This document shows, piece by piece, positions 25,494-35,107 of a DNA stretch of 64,000 nt. The position numbers and the translations under genes are program-made. How positions within the stretch are numbered: the stretch's first letter is position 1; each line of letters starts with the position of its first letter. The stretch spans positions 2,349,001 to 2,413,000 of the forward strand of contig NZ_CP060244.1 of NCBI RefSeq assembly GCF_014672835.1. Reading direction: 5' to 3'. The DNA comes from Entomobacter blattae. Its GTDB lineage: Bacteria > Pseudomonadota > Alphaproteobacteria > Acetobacterales > Acetobacteraceae. Below the pieces are notes generated by a model. The model did no database searches. It was not told where the DNA came from and worked only from the letters and a program-made list of their open reading frames with translations.

Positions 25494-26342
25494 CTAAAAA
25501 AGGCAACATGCAAGCGTGCCTGTTATTTGTGCTGCGATAATCGCTGGCCTTTTATCCACAGTCTTTTGACCAATAGGGCACACTAATCTGTTAGTTTGCT
25601 CTATATTCAGACCATTTTTCAGATAAGCATCAACAAAACGCCTGCGCTTATAGTCTGAGCCAATCATCCCAATAAAATCCAAATCTGGTGTTAAGAGTGC
25701 CTTTTCTATTAAAAGACTATCGAGTTGATGGCTGTGGGTCATAACCAATAAAGCCGTTTTTGTGTGATAAGAGCCTATGTAGGCCTCCTGATCATCAGTA
25801 ATAATCATTTCACAATTCGATGGAAGAATATAATTCTTCGGCAATTTGCTGGCAATCTGATCGAACCATAACACTTTAACAGGAAGAAAACCCAACATGG
25901 AAACAACCGCTTGACCAATATGACCCATACCAAAAAGTAAAATATACGGCATATTTCCATTGGTTTTTTGTTCAGCTTCTTCCAATTTTTTGACTACACT
26001 CTCATCGAGACTATACAATCCAAGCTGAACACTCCCGCCACAACATTGAATATTTCCTTTGCCTAAAACCACATTATAGGTATTTGTTTTCATAGAGAAA
26101 CGACTATTACCCAAAAACGGGAAAAGCTTTAATTGGTTACGCGCAAACTGTATAGCATCCCATTCCAGGCTACCGCCGCCTATTGTCCCGTATGATCTTG
26201 AAGCCGTTACCAACATGGTGGCACCAACCTCACACGGGGCAGAGCCTTTCACATTTTCAACAATAATGACAAGACAACTCTCATCCGTTTTTAAAATATG
26301 ACCTGCATATTCTGACAAAGAGTGCATCACCATAATCGTCAC
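25494..26342 (-). CDS. xdhC: Xanthine dehydrogenase accessory protein XdhC
   Basis: A 282-residue protein of the XdhC/CoxI family: the N-terminal part has VIIVENVKGSAPCEVGATML and GTIGGGSLEWDAI, with CCGGSVQLGLY, and the C-terminal Rossmann half has LLFGMGHIGQAVVSMLGFLP and FIGMIGSDYKRRRF. XdhC carries and sulfurates the molybdenum cofactor before insertion into XdhB. Its ATG overlaps the xdhB stop by four bases, so it is made from the same message. Confidence 0.93.
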   Translation of the reverse strand: MTIMVMHSLSEYAGHILKTDESCLVIIVENVKGSAPCEVGATMLVTASRSYGTIGGGSLEWDAIQFARNQLKLFPFLGNSRFSMKTNTYNVVLGKGNIQCCGGSVQLGLYSLDESVVKKLEEAEQKTNGNMPYILLFGMGHIGQAVVSMLGFLPVKVLWFDQIASKLPKNYILPSNCEMIITDDQEAYIGSYHTKTALLVMTHSHQLDSLLIEKALLTPDLDFIGMIGSDYKRRRFVDAYLKNGLNIEQTNRLVCPIGQKTVDKRPAIIAAQITGTLACCLF

Positions 26343-28690
26343 CTTCTTTCGGTCTGCAGTGCTTTGAGATGATAAACAGCCTTTAAAATTTCCTCTGCTG
26401 TTGCCGGTGCGTTCAAATCCGGAAGGGTTTTGTAATGATCAAGACTCGCTATAGCATCTGAAATAGCCTGAAAAACCGCTACACCATGCACCAAAGGGGG
26501 TTCTCCAACAGCTTTTGAATGAAAAATAGTATGTTCCTGATTGGGGCTGTTTTCCAACAAGGTTACATTCATGATCTCTGGACAATCTCCGAAAGCTGGG
26601 ATCTTATACGTACTTGGCGCATGGGTCAGCAACTGCCCCGAAGGAGCATAGACCAACTCTTCAGTGGTCAACCATCCCATACCTTGAATAAAACCACCTT
26701 CAATTTGACCAATATCTAATGCAGGATTAAGAGAAAGCCCAGCATCATGCAAGATATCAACCTGTTTAACCTTACTTTGCCCCGTAAGAATATTAACCTC
26801 CACTTCTGCACATGCCGCACCATAGGCAAAATAGTAAAAAGGTCTGCCGCGGCCCGTTGTTATATCCCATGAAATTTTTGGTGTTTTGTAAAACCCAGAT
26901 GAAGAAAGGGAAATACGGGCCATATAAGCTTGTTTCACCAGCTCTTTAAACAAAATATGATGGTGCTCACAAGAAACAACACCCTCAGAAAATGATATTG
27001 TTTCAGCACTGACCTTCCACTGGGAAGCAATAAAATCTGTAAGTCGTTTTTTAATTTTACTGACTGCATCCATCACAGCCATGCCATTCATATCCGCCCC
27101 ACTCGACGCAGCGGTAGCTGATGTATTGGGCACCTTATCTGTCACGGTTGCAGAAATTTTTACCTGGTCACTTTCAATACCCAAAACTCTCGCAGCAACC
27201 TGCAGCATTTTGGTATGCAAACCTTGTCCCATTTCGGTACCACCATGATTAATCAATACCGATCCATCGGTATATAGATGTGCCAACGCCCCGGCCTGAT
27301 TGAGATGGGTTGCCGTAAATGAAATGCCAAATTTAACAGGCGTTAAGGCAATACCTCTGCGCATAAATCCATGTGTATTTTCAGCATGAATTTTCTGGCG
27401 CCGTTCTCTGTATTGGCAAGAAATCTCCAACTGTTCGACAAGCATGGCTATAATCGAATCTTCTACAGTCATATGATAAGGTGTAAGCTGTTTTTGGCTG
27501 GTATCGTAAAAATTTCTTTTACGCACATCAAGAGGATCAAGACCCGTAGCATAGGCAATAGCTTCTATCATTCGCTCAGCAGCAACAATACCTTGCGGTG
27601 CACCAAACCCACGAAAAGCTGTGTTAGACGGTGTATTGGTTCTGAAGGGGTGTGAACGCAAACTCACATGCGGGTAATGATAAGCATTATCGGCATGAAA
27701 AAGGGCACGATCCACAACAGCAGCAGATAAATCAGCAGACCACCCACATCGCGCCGAAAAATCCATATCAACACCATGAATTTTCCCCGTCTCATCAAAA
27801 CCAGCTTGATAATTCACGTGAAAATCATGTCGCTTTCCCGTCATTTTCATATCATCATCACGATCAAGACGCAGCTTAACCGCATAACCTGTTTTCATCG
27901 CCCCCAACGTGGCTAAACAAGCCGTAATAACTGCCTGACTTTCCTTCCCACCGAAAGCGCCCCCCATGCGACGAACTTCCACAACAATATTATGTGAATA
28001 TATTCCTAATATATGGGCAATAGCATGTTGGGTTTCAGTGGGGTGTTGGGTAGAAGAAAAAACCTTTACCCTTTCATCTTCAGATATATGAGCATAAGCA
28101 ATCTGCCCTTCCAGATAAAAATGCTCTTGCCCACCAATGGCAATTTTTCCTGTCAATCTACGAGGAGAGTGTGCAATTGCCTTTGCACTATCTCCCTTTT
28201 GCATCCGCATGGTTCGGCACACATAATCGGCTTTTGTTAACAGTGCCTGTTTTTGGGCATCTTCAATGGTTATGACACTATCAAGCGGCTCATAGTCTAT
28301 CTGTGCATATTGCACTGCCCTACGGGCCTGGTTATGGGTATGCGCAACAACCGCAAATATAGCCTGTCCATGATACATCACCTTGCTTTCTGCCAGCAAA
28401 GGTTCATGATCCTGGCCTGTTGCACTTATTTCATTAGCTGCTGGTATATCTTGCGCTGTTAAAACACAAACAACCCCTTCTGCTTCTTTGACCTGTGACA
28501 GATCCATAGAGCGAATATAGCCATGGGCACACTTGGAAAGACCAATAGCCATATGCAAAGTGCCCACTATTTCAGCGAGATCATCAATATAGGAAGCTTC
28601 CCCTTTAACATGCAGGGCTGCGCTTTCATGAGGCTGTGCATGATCAGATTGACTGTTTGATGCAGTAAAAGAAGCCACTGATTGATCCAT
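26339..28690 (-). CDS. xdhB: Xanthine dehydrogenase molybdopterin subunit
   Basis: A 783-residue large subunit. Cofactor-binding motifs include MGGAFGGKESQA, RTNTPSNTAFRGFGAPQG and GTEMGQGLHTKM, and the C-terminal GEPPLVHGVAVFQAI carries the family's active-site Glu region. The enzyme oxidises hypoxanthine and xanthine to urate in the cytoplasm. The gene lies between xdhA and xdhC as usual for bacterial two-subunit enzymes. Length and motifs suggest a working protein. Confidence 0.95.
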   Translation of the reverse strand: MDQSVASFTASNSQSDHAQPHESAALHVKGEASYIDDLAEIVGTLHMAIGLSKCAHGYIRSMDLSQVKEAEGVVCVLTAQDIPAANEISATGQDHEPLLAESKVMYHGQAIFAVVAHTHNQARRAVQYAQIDYEPLDSVITIEDAQKQALLTKADYVCRTMRMQKGDSAKAIAHSPRRLTGKIAIGGQEHFYLEGQIAYAHISEDERVKVFSSTQHPTETQHAIAHILGIYSHNIVVEVRRMGGAFGGKESQAVITACLATLGAMKTGYAVKLRLDRDDDMKMTGKRHDFHVNYQAGFDETGKIHGVDMDFSARCGWSADLSAAVVDRALFHADNAYHYPHVSLRSHPFRTNTPSNTAFRGFGAPQGIVAAERMIEAIAYATGLDPLDVRKRNFYDTSQKQLTPYHMTVEDSIIAMLVEQLEISCQYRERRQKIHAENTHGFMRRGIALTPVKFGISFTATHLNQAGALAHLYTDGSVLINHGGTEMGQGLHTKMLQVAARVLGIESDQVKISATVTDKVPNTSATAASSGADMNGMAVMDAVSKIKKRLTDFIASQWKVSAETISFSEGVVSCEHHHILFKELVKQAYMARISLSSSGFYKTPKISWDITTGRGRPFYYFAYGAACAEVEVNILTGQSKVKQVDILHDAGLSLNPALDIGQIEGGFIQGMGWLTTEELVYAPSGQLLTHAPSTYKIPAFGDCPEIMNVTLLENSPNQEHTIFHSKAVGEPPLVHGVAVFQAISDAIASLDHYKTLPDLNAPATAEEILKAVYHLKALQTERR

Positions 28691-28784
28691 CCCAATCCCT
28701 ACCTTTTTAACATTACACTTTGTAACATTGCGATTGAATAAGACATGATATGTCAGAGAGGTATCACGGCTCCATCACAGCCCC

Positions 28785-30239
28785 TTACAGGATCACGCCT
28801 GTATCTTCCATATAAAATTGCGCGAGAAGGTTTTTAGCTACCTCCAACCGATACCAACTGCTAGCCCGCACATCACTCAATGGTTTGAAATCCTTATGCA
28901 AGGCTTGCTGTGCTGCAAAAAGCTGTTGCTTGCCCCACACCTGACCGCGTAAAGCGCTTTCGGCATGAAGCGCGCGCTTGGGCACAGCTGCCATCCCTCC
29001 AAAAGCAAGACGAATATCTTTAATACGTCCTGTCTTGTCCCTATGAAGAGTAAACACACCGGCAAGCGTTGAAATATCTTGTTGCATGCGTTTGGAAATT
29101 TTATAGGCGGCCATTTTCGAATGACTTGCAGACAAAGGAATGGAAAGCCCTTCAATAAATTCCCCAGGCTTTCGATCCTGTTGACCATAATCAATAAAAT
29201 ACTCTTCTAAGAGAAGAGTGCGTTTTTCCTGACCACACCTTAAATGTAGTTTAGCACCAAGCGCTATAAAAACAGGAGGCCCATCACCTATAGGCGATGC
29301 ATTGGCAATATTGCCGCATAAGGTTGCCACACTTCTCACCTGCTCCCCTGCAATTTGATAAAAAAAATCACGTAATGCAGGGAAATAGTCACTTAAAACC
29401 GGCAAAGCCTGCTTAAAGGTTACCCCCGCACCCATAAAAAGGGACTGATCCTTTGTTAACGAAATCACTTTAAAATCAGCCACCCTATTAAGGACTATGA
29501 TATGGACATATTTCTGTAGTTTTTTTGTAATCCACAATCCAACATCGCTGCCTCCTGCAACCAGCAGGGCATCAGGGTGTGTCTGATATAAATGAGCAAA
29601 AAAATCACTGTGATAAGGAGCACTAAAACGCCCCTCCACTCCTAAAATTTCTATATTTTGTTTGTCCTCAAGCTGTTGGAGACGTTTTTTTACAGTCTCT
29701 TCCATCGCTTGGAAAGAAGAGAGATATTCTTGCGTCAGCTTCTGTTCATAAATTTCTGCCATGGCCTTTTTCATGGGGCTGTAGCCGGTACACCGACATA
29801 AATTGCCTGACAAAGCCTGAGACAAACGTTCAACATCATATTTTTTTTCTGTGGCAATATACACCAACATGGACATGATAAACCCAGGGGTACAAAACCC
29901 ACATTGCGACCCATGATGGTCAATCATGGCCTGCTGTATAATGTGCAGACTGCCATCAGTCTTCTTGACATCTTCAATAGTAAAAATTTGTACGCTATCC
30001 AAACTCCCCACAAGGGCAATACAGGCATTAACCGCTTTCCACTGCAAGTCACCTGCATCCGTTTTATGAATGATACACACTGTGCAGGCGCCACAATCAC
30101 CTTCATTGCAACCTTCCTTACAGCCCGTGCGGCCATAATGAACACGCAACCATTCCAGCAAAGTGAGATGCGGTGTAAACTCCCTAAGTTCACATAACTG
30201 TTTCCCCACATAAAAGCGGATAATGTTACGTTCCACCAT
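28785..30239 (-). CDS. xdhA: Xanthine dehydrogenase iron-sulfur/FAD subunit
   Basis: A 484-residue small subunit with an N-terminal 2Fe-2S domain (GCKEGCNEGDCGACTVC), a second 2Fe-2S helical domain (QCGFCTPGFIMSM, SGNLCRCTGY) and then the FAD-binding domain (LLVAGGSDVGLWITKK, ATLCGNIANASPIGDGPP). It passes electrons from the molybdenum centre to NAD+. It is the first gene of the leftward xdhABC operon and is divergent from the flavoprotein gene at 30606. Confidence 0.95.
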   Translation of the reverse strand: MVERNIIRFYVGKQLCELREFTPHLTLLEWLRVHYGRTGCKEGCNEGDCGACTVCIIHKTDAGDLQWKAVNACIALVGSLDSVQIFTIEDVKKTDGSLHIIQQAMIDHHGSQCGFCTPGFIMSMLVYIATEKKYDVERLSQALSGNLCRCTGYSPMKKAMAEIYEQKLTQEYLSSFQAMEETVKKRLQQLEDKQNIEILGVEGRFSAPYHSDFFAHLYQTHPDALLVAGGSDVGLWITKKLQKYVHIIVLNRVADFKVISLTKDQSLFMGAGVTFKQALPVLSDYFPALRDFFYQIAGEQVRSVATLCGNIANASPIGDGPPVFIALGAKLHLRCGQEKRTLLLEEYFIDYGQQDRKPGEFIEGLSIPLSASHSKMAAYKISKRMQQDISTLAGVFTLHRDKTGRIKDIRLAFGGMAAVPKRALHAESALRGQVWGKQQLFAAQQALHKDFKPLSDVRASSWYRLEVAKNLLAQFYMEDTGVIL

Positions 30240-30605
30240 AATATTCCTTATCCATTACATCTAATAAATATGCTGGCTTTTCGATAGGTTGGCTTTCAAT
30301 ATGATAAGCGGGGCATGATAGGCAGGGAAAAATCAGAGACACATGAAAGAAAAGTCATACCCGCATTTTATTGACGGCAAGCCTGTTTCATTAAACAAAC
30401 ACCAAAAAGGTGTACTATTCAATTGAAAAAAAAAGCTAACCCGTTGCTTTATTGGCAACGTCTCCATGCTTTTATTGTGCTTAGTAAGGAGAGCCAAAAT
30501 ATGGTCAGCTATAAATTGAAATAGTTTTATAAGATTTCTGCAGGTTTATTTTAAGAAAAAAAGCAGATTATCAAAAGTAAAGAGAATGAAGATGAGGAAA
30601 CAGTC
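30240..30605. promoter_or_regulatory. Divergent intergenic region xdhA / purine operon
   Basis: 366 bases holding the promoters of both operons. A dyad CGTTGC TTTATTG GCAACG spans 30442-30460 and could be an operator shared by both directions. A 27-codon ORF at 30343-30426 starts MKEKSYPHFIDGKPVSLNKH, which resembles the first residues of aldehyde dehydrogenases (HFIDGK motif) and may be a leftover of such a gene. Confidence 0.4.
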
Positions 30606-32090
30606 ATGAACACTCCATCCTACACCTTATCACCTTCTGCCCACCCGCACCTGCCTGCCTCTCTTGATGAGCTGGAGAAATTAATTGCACGTGACCTAGC
30701 TCTAACCAATTACCCTTCACGTGAATGGGTTCTGCCCAAAAATTACAAAGACCAGAATGTCTTGGATGTAGCCATTTTAGGAGGGGGACAATCTGGGTTA
30801 ACGATTGCGTTTGCCCTGCAGCGCTTACAAATCAATAACATCTGCATTTTTGACAAGGCCTCCCAAGGTGAAGAAGGCCCTTGGACAACCTATGCCCGCA
30901 TGATCACCTTGCGTACACCTAAACATGTCAAAGGACCAGATTTAGGCTACCCCAATCTCACTCCACAGGCATGGTACGAAGCTAAATATGGCAAGGAAGC
31001 CTGGCAGAATCTGGTGCGTATTCCGCGTGAAATCTGGCAAGAATACTTACAATGGTACCGCAAGGTTTTAAACTTACCCGTCAAAAACAACTACATGTGT
31101 AAAAACATAGAATGGAAAGATGGAATTATCGCCCTAACCTTTTGCAAGAGTGACAATACTCTTGAGACCATTTACGCTCGAAAAATTGTAATGGCAACCG
31201 GGATTGATGGCAATGGAAGCTGGTTTACACCTGAAAATATTAAAAAATCCATTCCACCACAATTTTATGCTCATACGTCTGAGACTATTGACTTTTCCAA
31301 ACTGAAAGGCAAACGCGTTGGTGTTTTAGGCGCTGGAGCCTCCGCCTTTGATAATGCAGCAACAGCCCTTGAAGAGGGAGCTGCTCAGGTAACCTTGTGC
31401 GTCAGGCGTAAAAACATTCCCACTGTTAACCCCTATCGCTGGATGGAACAAACAGGATTTCTAGGGTTTTATTCAACTCTTCCTGATGAAATGCGCTGGC
31501 AGTTCATGGATACCATTGTCAGTATGAACCAACCCCCCCCTCAAGATACGTTTTATCGGTGCTCCAAGCATAAAAACTTCAGTTTTCATACAGGCAGTAC
31601 ATGGGATGAATGCCGTATGGACAATGAAGAGATTATTGTCAGCACCCCCCAAGGAGAAATGCGCTTTGATTTTCTGATAGTGGGCACAGGTCTTGCAATT
31701 GATTTAAGCCAAAGACCAGAACTTGCGCCCTTTTCATCTTCTATTGCGCTGTGGAAAGATCGTTTTACCCCAGCCAAAGGAGAAGAGAATGAAGCGCTAG
31801 GATCATTCCCCTACCTTAGTCGCAATTTTCAATTTCAGGCAAAAAACAGCCAAGACCCTATCGCAAGCCTATTACCCCATATTTATGATTTCACATTCGG
31901 CACTTTGGTCAGTATGGGGTTATGGGGTGCTTTTATTAGCGGTTTGCAGTTTGGAGCCACACATATGGCCAATAGCATTGGGCAAAATCTTTTCAATGAG
32001 GATAGTGCCCTTTATCTGAATTCCCTTCGCCAATTTAACACTGTAGAACTGCTCGATATGGGCCCACCACCGCAAGAAGAGGTCGCCTGA
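30606..32090 (+). CDS. FAD/NAD(P)-dependent oxidoreductase; candidate urate hydroxylase (HpyO-like)
   Basis: A 494-residue flavoprotein with an FAD-binding Rossmann motif VAILGGGQSGLTIAFAL (about residue 57) and a second nucleotide motif VGVLGAGASAFDNAATAL (about 240), then FDFLIVGTGLAIDL. It is not a PHBH-type HpxO and not a uricase. It leads the purine operon, where the urate to 5-hydroxyisourate step is otherwise missing. HpyO is known as a flavoprotein urate hydroxylase unrelated to HpxO, and this gene is a fair candidate for that role. That is inference from context; a general monooxygenase is the alternative. GAGGAAA precedes the ATG. Confidence 0.6.
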   Translation: MNTPSYTLSPSAHPHLPASLDELEKLIARDLALTNYPSREWVLPKNYKDQNVLDVAILGGGQSGLTIAFALQRLQINNICIFDKASQGEEGPWTTYARMITLRTPKHVKGPDLGYPNLTPQAWYEAKYGKEAWQNLVRIPREIWQEYLQWYRKVLNLPVKNNYMCKNIEWKDGIIALTFCKSDNTLETIYARKIVMATGIDGNGSWFTPENIKKSIPPQFYAHTSETIDFSKLKGKRVGVLGAGASAFDNAATALEEGAAQVTLCVRRKNIPTVNPYRWMEQTGFLGFYSTLPDEMRWQFMDTIVSMNQPPPQDTFYRCSKHKNFSFHTGSTWDECRMDNEEIIVSTPQGEMRFDFLIVGTGLAIDLSQRPELAPFSSSIALWKDRFTPAKGEENEALGSFPYLSRNFQFQAKNSQDPIASLLPHIYDFTFGTLVSMGLWGAFISGLQFGATHMANSIGQNLFNEDSALYLNSLRQFNTVELLDMGPPPQEEVA

Positions 32091-32119
32091 AGCCATCTGC
32101 CATTCAGGAGTGTAAACAT

Positions 32120-32377
32120 ATGAATAAACCTGATACACCTCCCTTTCATCAAACTCATGACGCAGCTGATCAAAAACTTGCTGTCAAACAACACAACCCC
32201 TCAAAAGAGAGTTACTCTCTTTCATATGCTCTTCGACTAAAAGAAGTCGGACTCTCACCAGACCTATTTGATACACAAAAATTGCATACAAATATGCAGT
32301 TACTTGCTGATTATGGTCAAAAAATCTACCAATTTCATGCTTTTTTAAATCTGAAGACAGAGGGAGACACACCATAA
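32120..32377 (+). CDS. AtzG/HpxX-like small amidase partner (DUF4089)
   Basis: An 85-residue protein whose C-terminal half, GLSPDLFDTQKLHTNMQLLA then FHAF, resembles DUF4089/AtzG-like partners that pair with AtzE-type amidases. The N-terminal 35 residues are hydrophilic and extra. AGGAG lies nine bases before the ATG and the stop overlaps the AtzE-like start (TAATG), so the two are translated together. The small partner probably stabilises or completes the amidase. Confidence 0.7.
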   Translation: MNKPDTPPFHQTHDAADQKLAVKQHNPSKESYSLSYALRLKEVGLSPDLFDTQKLHTNMQLLADYGQKIYQFHAFLNLKTEGDTP

Positions 32378-33783
32378 TGTCAGCCCTTTTATCACATCCT
32401 GTCACTCCTTCGTTAACACCAGCCGTTGAAATCGCATGCAACATCAAGAATGGAACCTTACATGTTCAGGATTTTATCGAACATGTGCTGGAAAGTTTGT
32501 CTTCAAGAAAACTGGAAAAAACATTTGGTGCTGTTACGTCTATTCTTACTGAAACAGCTCAACAACAAGCAGCAAAAATTGCAGCAGACCTTGCTCATGG
32601 CCGTGATCCTGGGCCGTTGGCTGGAGTTCCTTTCGGGGTAAAAGACCTTTTTGATATAGCAGGCAAAACCACAACCGCCGGCTCTCGGTTGTTAGCCAAC
32701 AATCCTCCCGCAGTAGAACACGCTCATTGTGTTCAGCTGCTTGTTAAGGCTGGGGCCATTCCCGTTGCAACCCTGAACATGGATGAATTTGCCTATGGTT
32801 TTATAACCGAAAACACTCATTACGGTACAACACGTAACCCCCATAATATTCATCATTATGCTGGTGGCTCATCTGGCGGGTCGGCAGCTGTTGTTGCCGC
32901 AGGGCTTTTACCGTTCAGCCTAGGGTCTGATACAAACGGATCTATCAGAGTACCAGCAGCATTATGTGGAATTTGGGGATTACGTCCTACTTTTGGTCAT
33001 CTTTCTTTGAAAGGTGTCTACCCATTTGCAAAAAGCCTTGATACCATCGGCCCTCTCTGTAACTCACTTTCTGATTTGTACACTCTTTACCAGATCATGA
33101 GTGATACACACCCTTCCAAGCTTAAGGACCTAAGCCAGACGCTCTCTACTGAAGATATTCGGGTTTCACAGTTAGGCGGATGGTTTACAGAAGATGTGCA
33201 CCCTTTTCTTTTACAAAGAATTGAAGACATGAGCAGCCTGTTCAAAGGCCCCTCCTCCATAGAACTCCCTTATACTGACGAAATACGTGCTGCTGCCTTT
33301 TTAATAACAGCTGCAGAAGGAGGCACCCTACATCACGATACTCTGAAAACTCATGCAGATATGTACGACCCAGCCCTTCGTGAACGACTGGCTGCAGGGT
33401 GTCTGCAACCTTCAAGCACTTATCTTATGGCACAAAATATTCGCACATGGTTTCGTCATACTTTTGCAAACCTATTTGCAAAGGCAGATGTTCTCATTGC
33501 TCCCACATGTAGCGATATTGCCCCACGATTAGATACCCCTTTTGTAACATTACGGGGAAAAGCCATGCCGGCACGCGCTCATCTAGGGCGTTATACACAA
33601 CCTTTAAGCTTAGGTGGTATGCCCATTCTGGCTGCTCCCCTTCATATACCGACAGGCCAAAATACCCCGCCTCTTCCTTTAGGGATTCAGCTAATAGCCC
33701 AACCACACAAGGAAAACCATCTTTTTGCTGTTGCAGACCAACTTCAGAAAATTGGTTTTCTCCACAGTTTTCAAAAAATATAG
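32377..33783 (+). CDS. AtzE/HpxY-like amidase
   Basis: A 468-residue amidase-signature enzyme with Lys89 (VPFGVKDLFDI), GGSSGG at 163-168 and Ser189 in SDTNGSIRVPAALCG. AtzE hydrolyses 1-carboxybiuret, and HpxY-type relatives sit in purine clusters with HpxX. Here it could deaminate or hydrolyse oxalurate, oxamate or a carboxylated urea formed after the aminotransferase step; the HpxW partner known from Klebsiella was not seen. The end point of the pathway is therefore open. Confidence 0.75.
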   Translation: MSALLSHPVTPSLTPAVEIACNIKNGTLHVQDFIEHVLESLSSRKLEKTFGAVTSILTETAQQQAAKIAADLAHGRDPGPLAGVPFGVKDLFDIAGKTTTAGSRLLANNPPAVEHAHCVQLLVKAGAIPVATLNMDEFAYGFITENTHYGTTRNPHNIHHYAGGSSGGSAAVVAAGLLPFSLGSDTNGSIRVPAALCGIWGLRPTFGHLSLKGVYPFAKSLDTIGPLCNSLSDLYTLYQIMSDTHPSKLKDLSQTLSTEDIRVSQLGGWFTEDVHPFLLQRIEDMSSLFKGPSSIELPYTDEIRAAAFLITAAEGGTLHHDTLKTHADMYDPALRERLAAGCLQPSSTYLMAQNIRTWFRHTFANLFAKADVLIAPTCSDIAPRLDTPFVTLRGKAMPARAHLGRYTQPLSLGGMPILAAPLHIPTGQNTPPLPLGIQLIAQPHKENHLFAVADQLQKIGFLHSFQKI

Positions 33784-33826
33784 ACAATCAGTCAAAATAT
33801 AGATAACCAGTAAATGAGATAAAAAA

Positions 33827-35107
33827 ATGGACATCGTAACGCAAAAAGCCATTTTCCCTCAAAACACATATGAGCTTGCAGAACGTATTGTCCAACGCTG
33901 CAACATCTTGGCCCATTACCCCTTCAGCGATCTAAAAGAAGAGCTCTATCGTCCTTATCTGGGGGTTGGTTACCGCCAATCCATTACCCAAATCAGTGAA
34001 TGGATGAAAGAAGATGGTATTGCATGTTCCCTTGATAAAATAGGCAATCTAACAGCCCGATATGATAGTCAACCCAATCAGAAAAACACTTTACTGATTG
34101 GCTCCCATATAGACAGCGTAAAAAATGGTGGGGCTTTTGATGGCATGCTAGGGGTCATGCTCGGTCTTGAACTTCTTGCCTTTTGCAAACGCAGTGCCCT
34201 ATCCTTACCTTTTGCATTAGAAGTGATCGGTTTTGGTGATGAGGAAGGGTCACGCTTTCCTTTGGGAATGCTTACATCTCGCCTGCTCAGCGGCCATATC
34301 AACACTTTGCCCGCACATCTTGCCGACCATGACGGGATAACTTTGGAACAAGCCTTTACAGAAACAGGTTTGTGTTTTTCAGAAGCCCATAAATCCATTC
34401 GCTCGTCCGAAGGGCTGCTTGGCTACCTGGAAGTTCATATCGAGCAAGGCCCAGTTTTGCAAAATCAAAATCTTCCCACCGGCATTGTTCAAGCTATTGC
34501 AGCTCAAAGGCGCTATGAAATAAGCTTGCAAGGCCTTGCAGGGCATGCCGGAACCGTTCCCATGTCATTGCGCAAAGATGCCTTAAGCTGTGCAGCGGCC
34601 ATGATTCTTCAGATCGAGGAAGAGGCACGCGCCTCTTCCTCACATGCCGTAGCCACAACCGGAATGATCAATGTCGCACCGAATGCAGCCAATGTCATTG
34701 CAGGCACGGTCATGTTTACACTTGACATCCGCGCACCCACAACGGAGGAGCGTGACCTTTTATGCACCGATATATTAGAACAATGCCAAAGCATTGCCCA
34801 AAGAAGAGGAATAGAATTCCAAGCCAACCTAAAACACGATTTGCCTGCCGTTCAGTGTGATGTAACACTGAAAGCTCTGCTAGAAACAGCCAGCAAGGCA
34901 TGCAACGTTCCCCCATTTTATCTTATGAGTGGTGCCGGACATGATGCCATGAACATGGCACGCATCACCCCATCTGCTATGTTGTTTACACGTTGCCTTG
35001 ATGGCATAAGCCATAACCCATTGGAAGATGTATCTATTGATGATGTAGAAAAAGCAGTACAAATCACCCTAACCTTTATTAAACTTTTTGCTGAAAGCTA
35101 TGCCTGA
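33827..35107 (+). CDS. hpxK: Allantoate amidohydrolase (HpxK/AllC-like, M20 family)
   Basis: A 426-residue Zn/Mn hydrolase. Metal ligands and motifs: GSHIDSVKNGGAFDGMLGVM, VIGFGDEEGSRFP, LEVHIEQGPVLQ and GAGHDAMNMA, with the dimerisation domain between (GLAGHAGTVPMSLRKDA). The family includes allantoate amidohydrolases, N-carbamoyl-amino acid hydrolases and ureidoglycolate enzymes; the purine context points to allantoate, giving ureidoglycine, CO2 and ammonia. It overlaps the next ORF by eight bases. Confidence 0.82.
   Translation: MDIVTQKAIFPQNTYELAERIVQRCNILAHYPFSDLKEELYRPYLGVGYRQSITQISEWMKEDGIACSLDKIGNLTARYDSQPNQKNTLLIGSHIDSVKNGGAFDGMLGVMLGLELLAFCKRSALSLPFALEVIGFGDEEGSRFPLGMLTSRLLSGHINTLPAHLADHDGITLEQAFTETGLCFSEAHKSIRSSEGLLGYLEVHIEQGPVLQNQNLPTGIVQAIAAQRRYEISLQGLAGHAGTVPMSLRKDALSCAAAMILQIEEEARASSSHAVATTGMINVAPNAANVIAGTVMFTLDIRAPTTEERDLLCTDILEQCQSIAQRRGIEFQANLKHDLPAVQCDVTLKALLETASKACNVPPFYLMSGAGHDAMNMARITPSAMLFTRCLDGISHNPLEDVSIDDVEKAVQITLTFIKLFAESYA

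Noticed and set aside
30240-30605. Purine riboswitch ahead of the purine operon
   Set aside because: No three-way junction core could be recognised; only a simple dyad is present.
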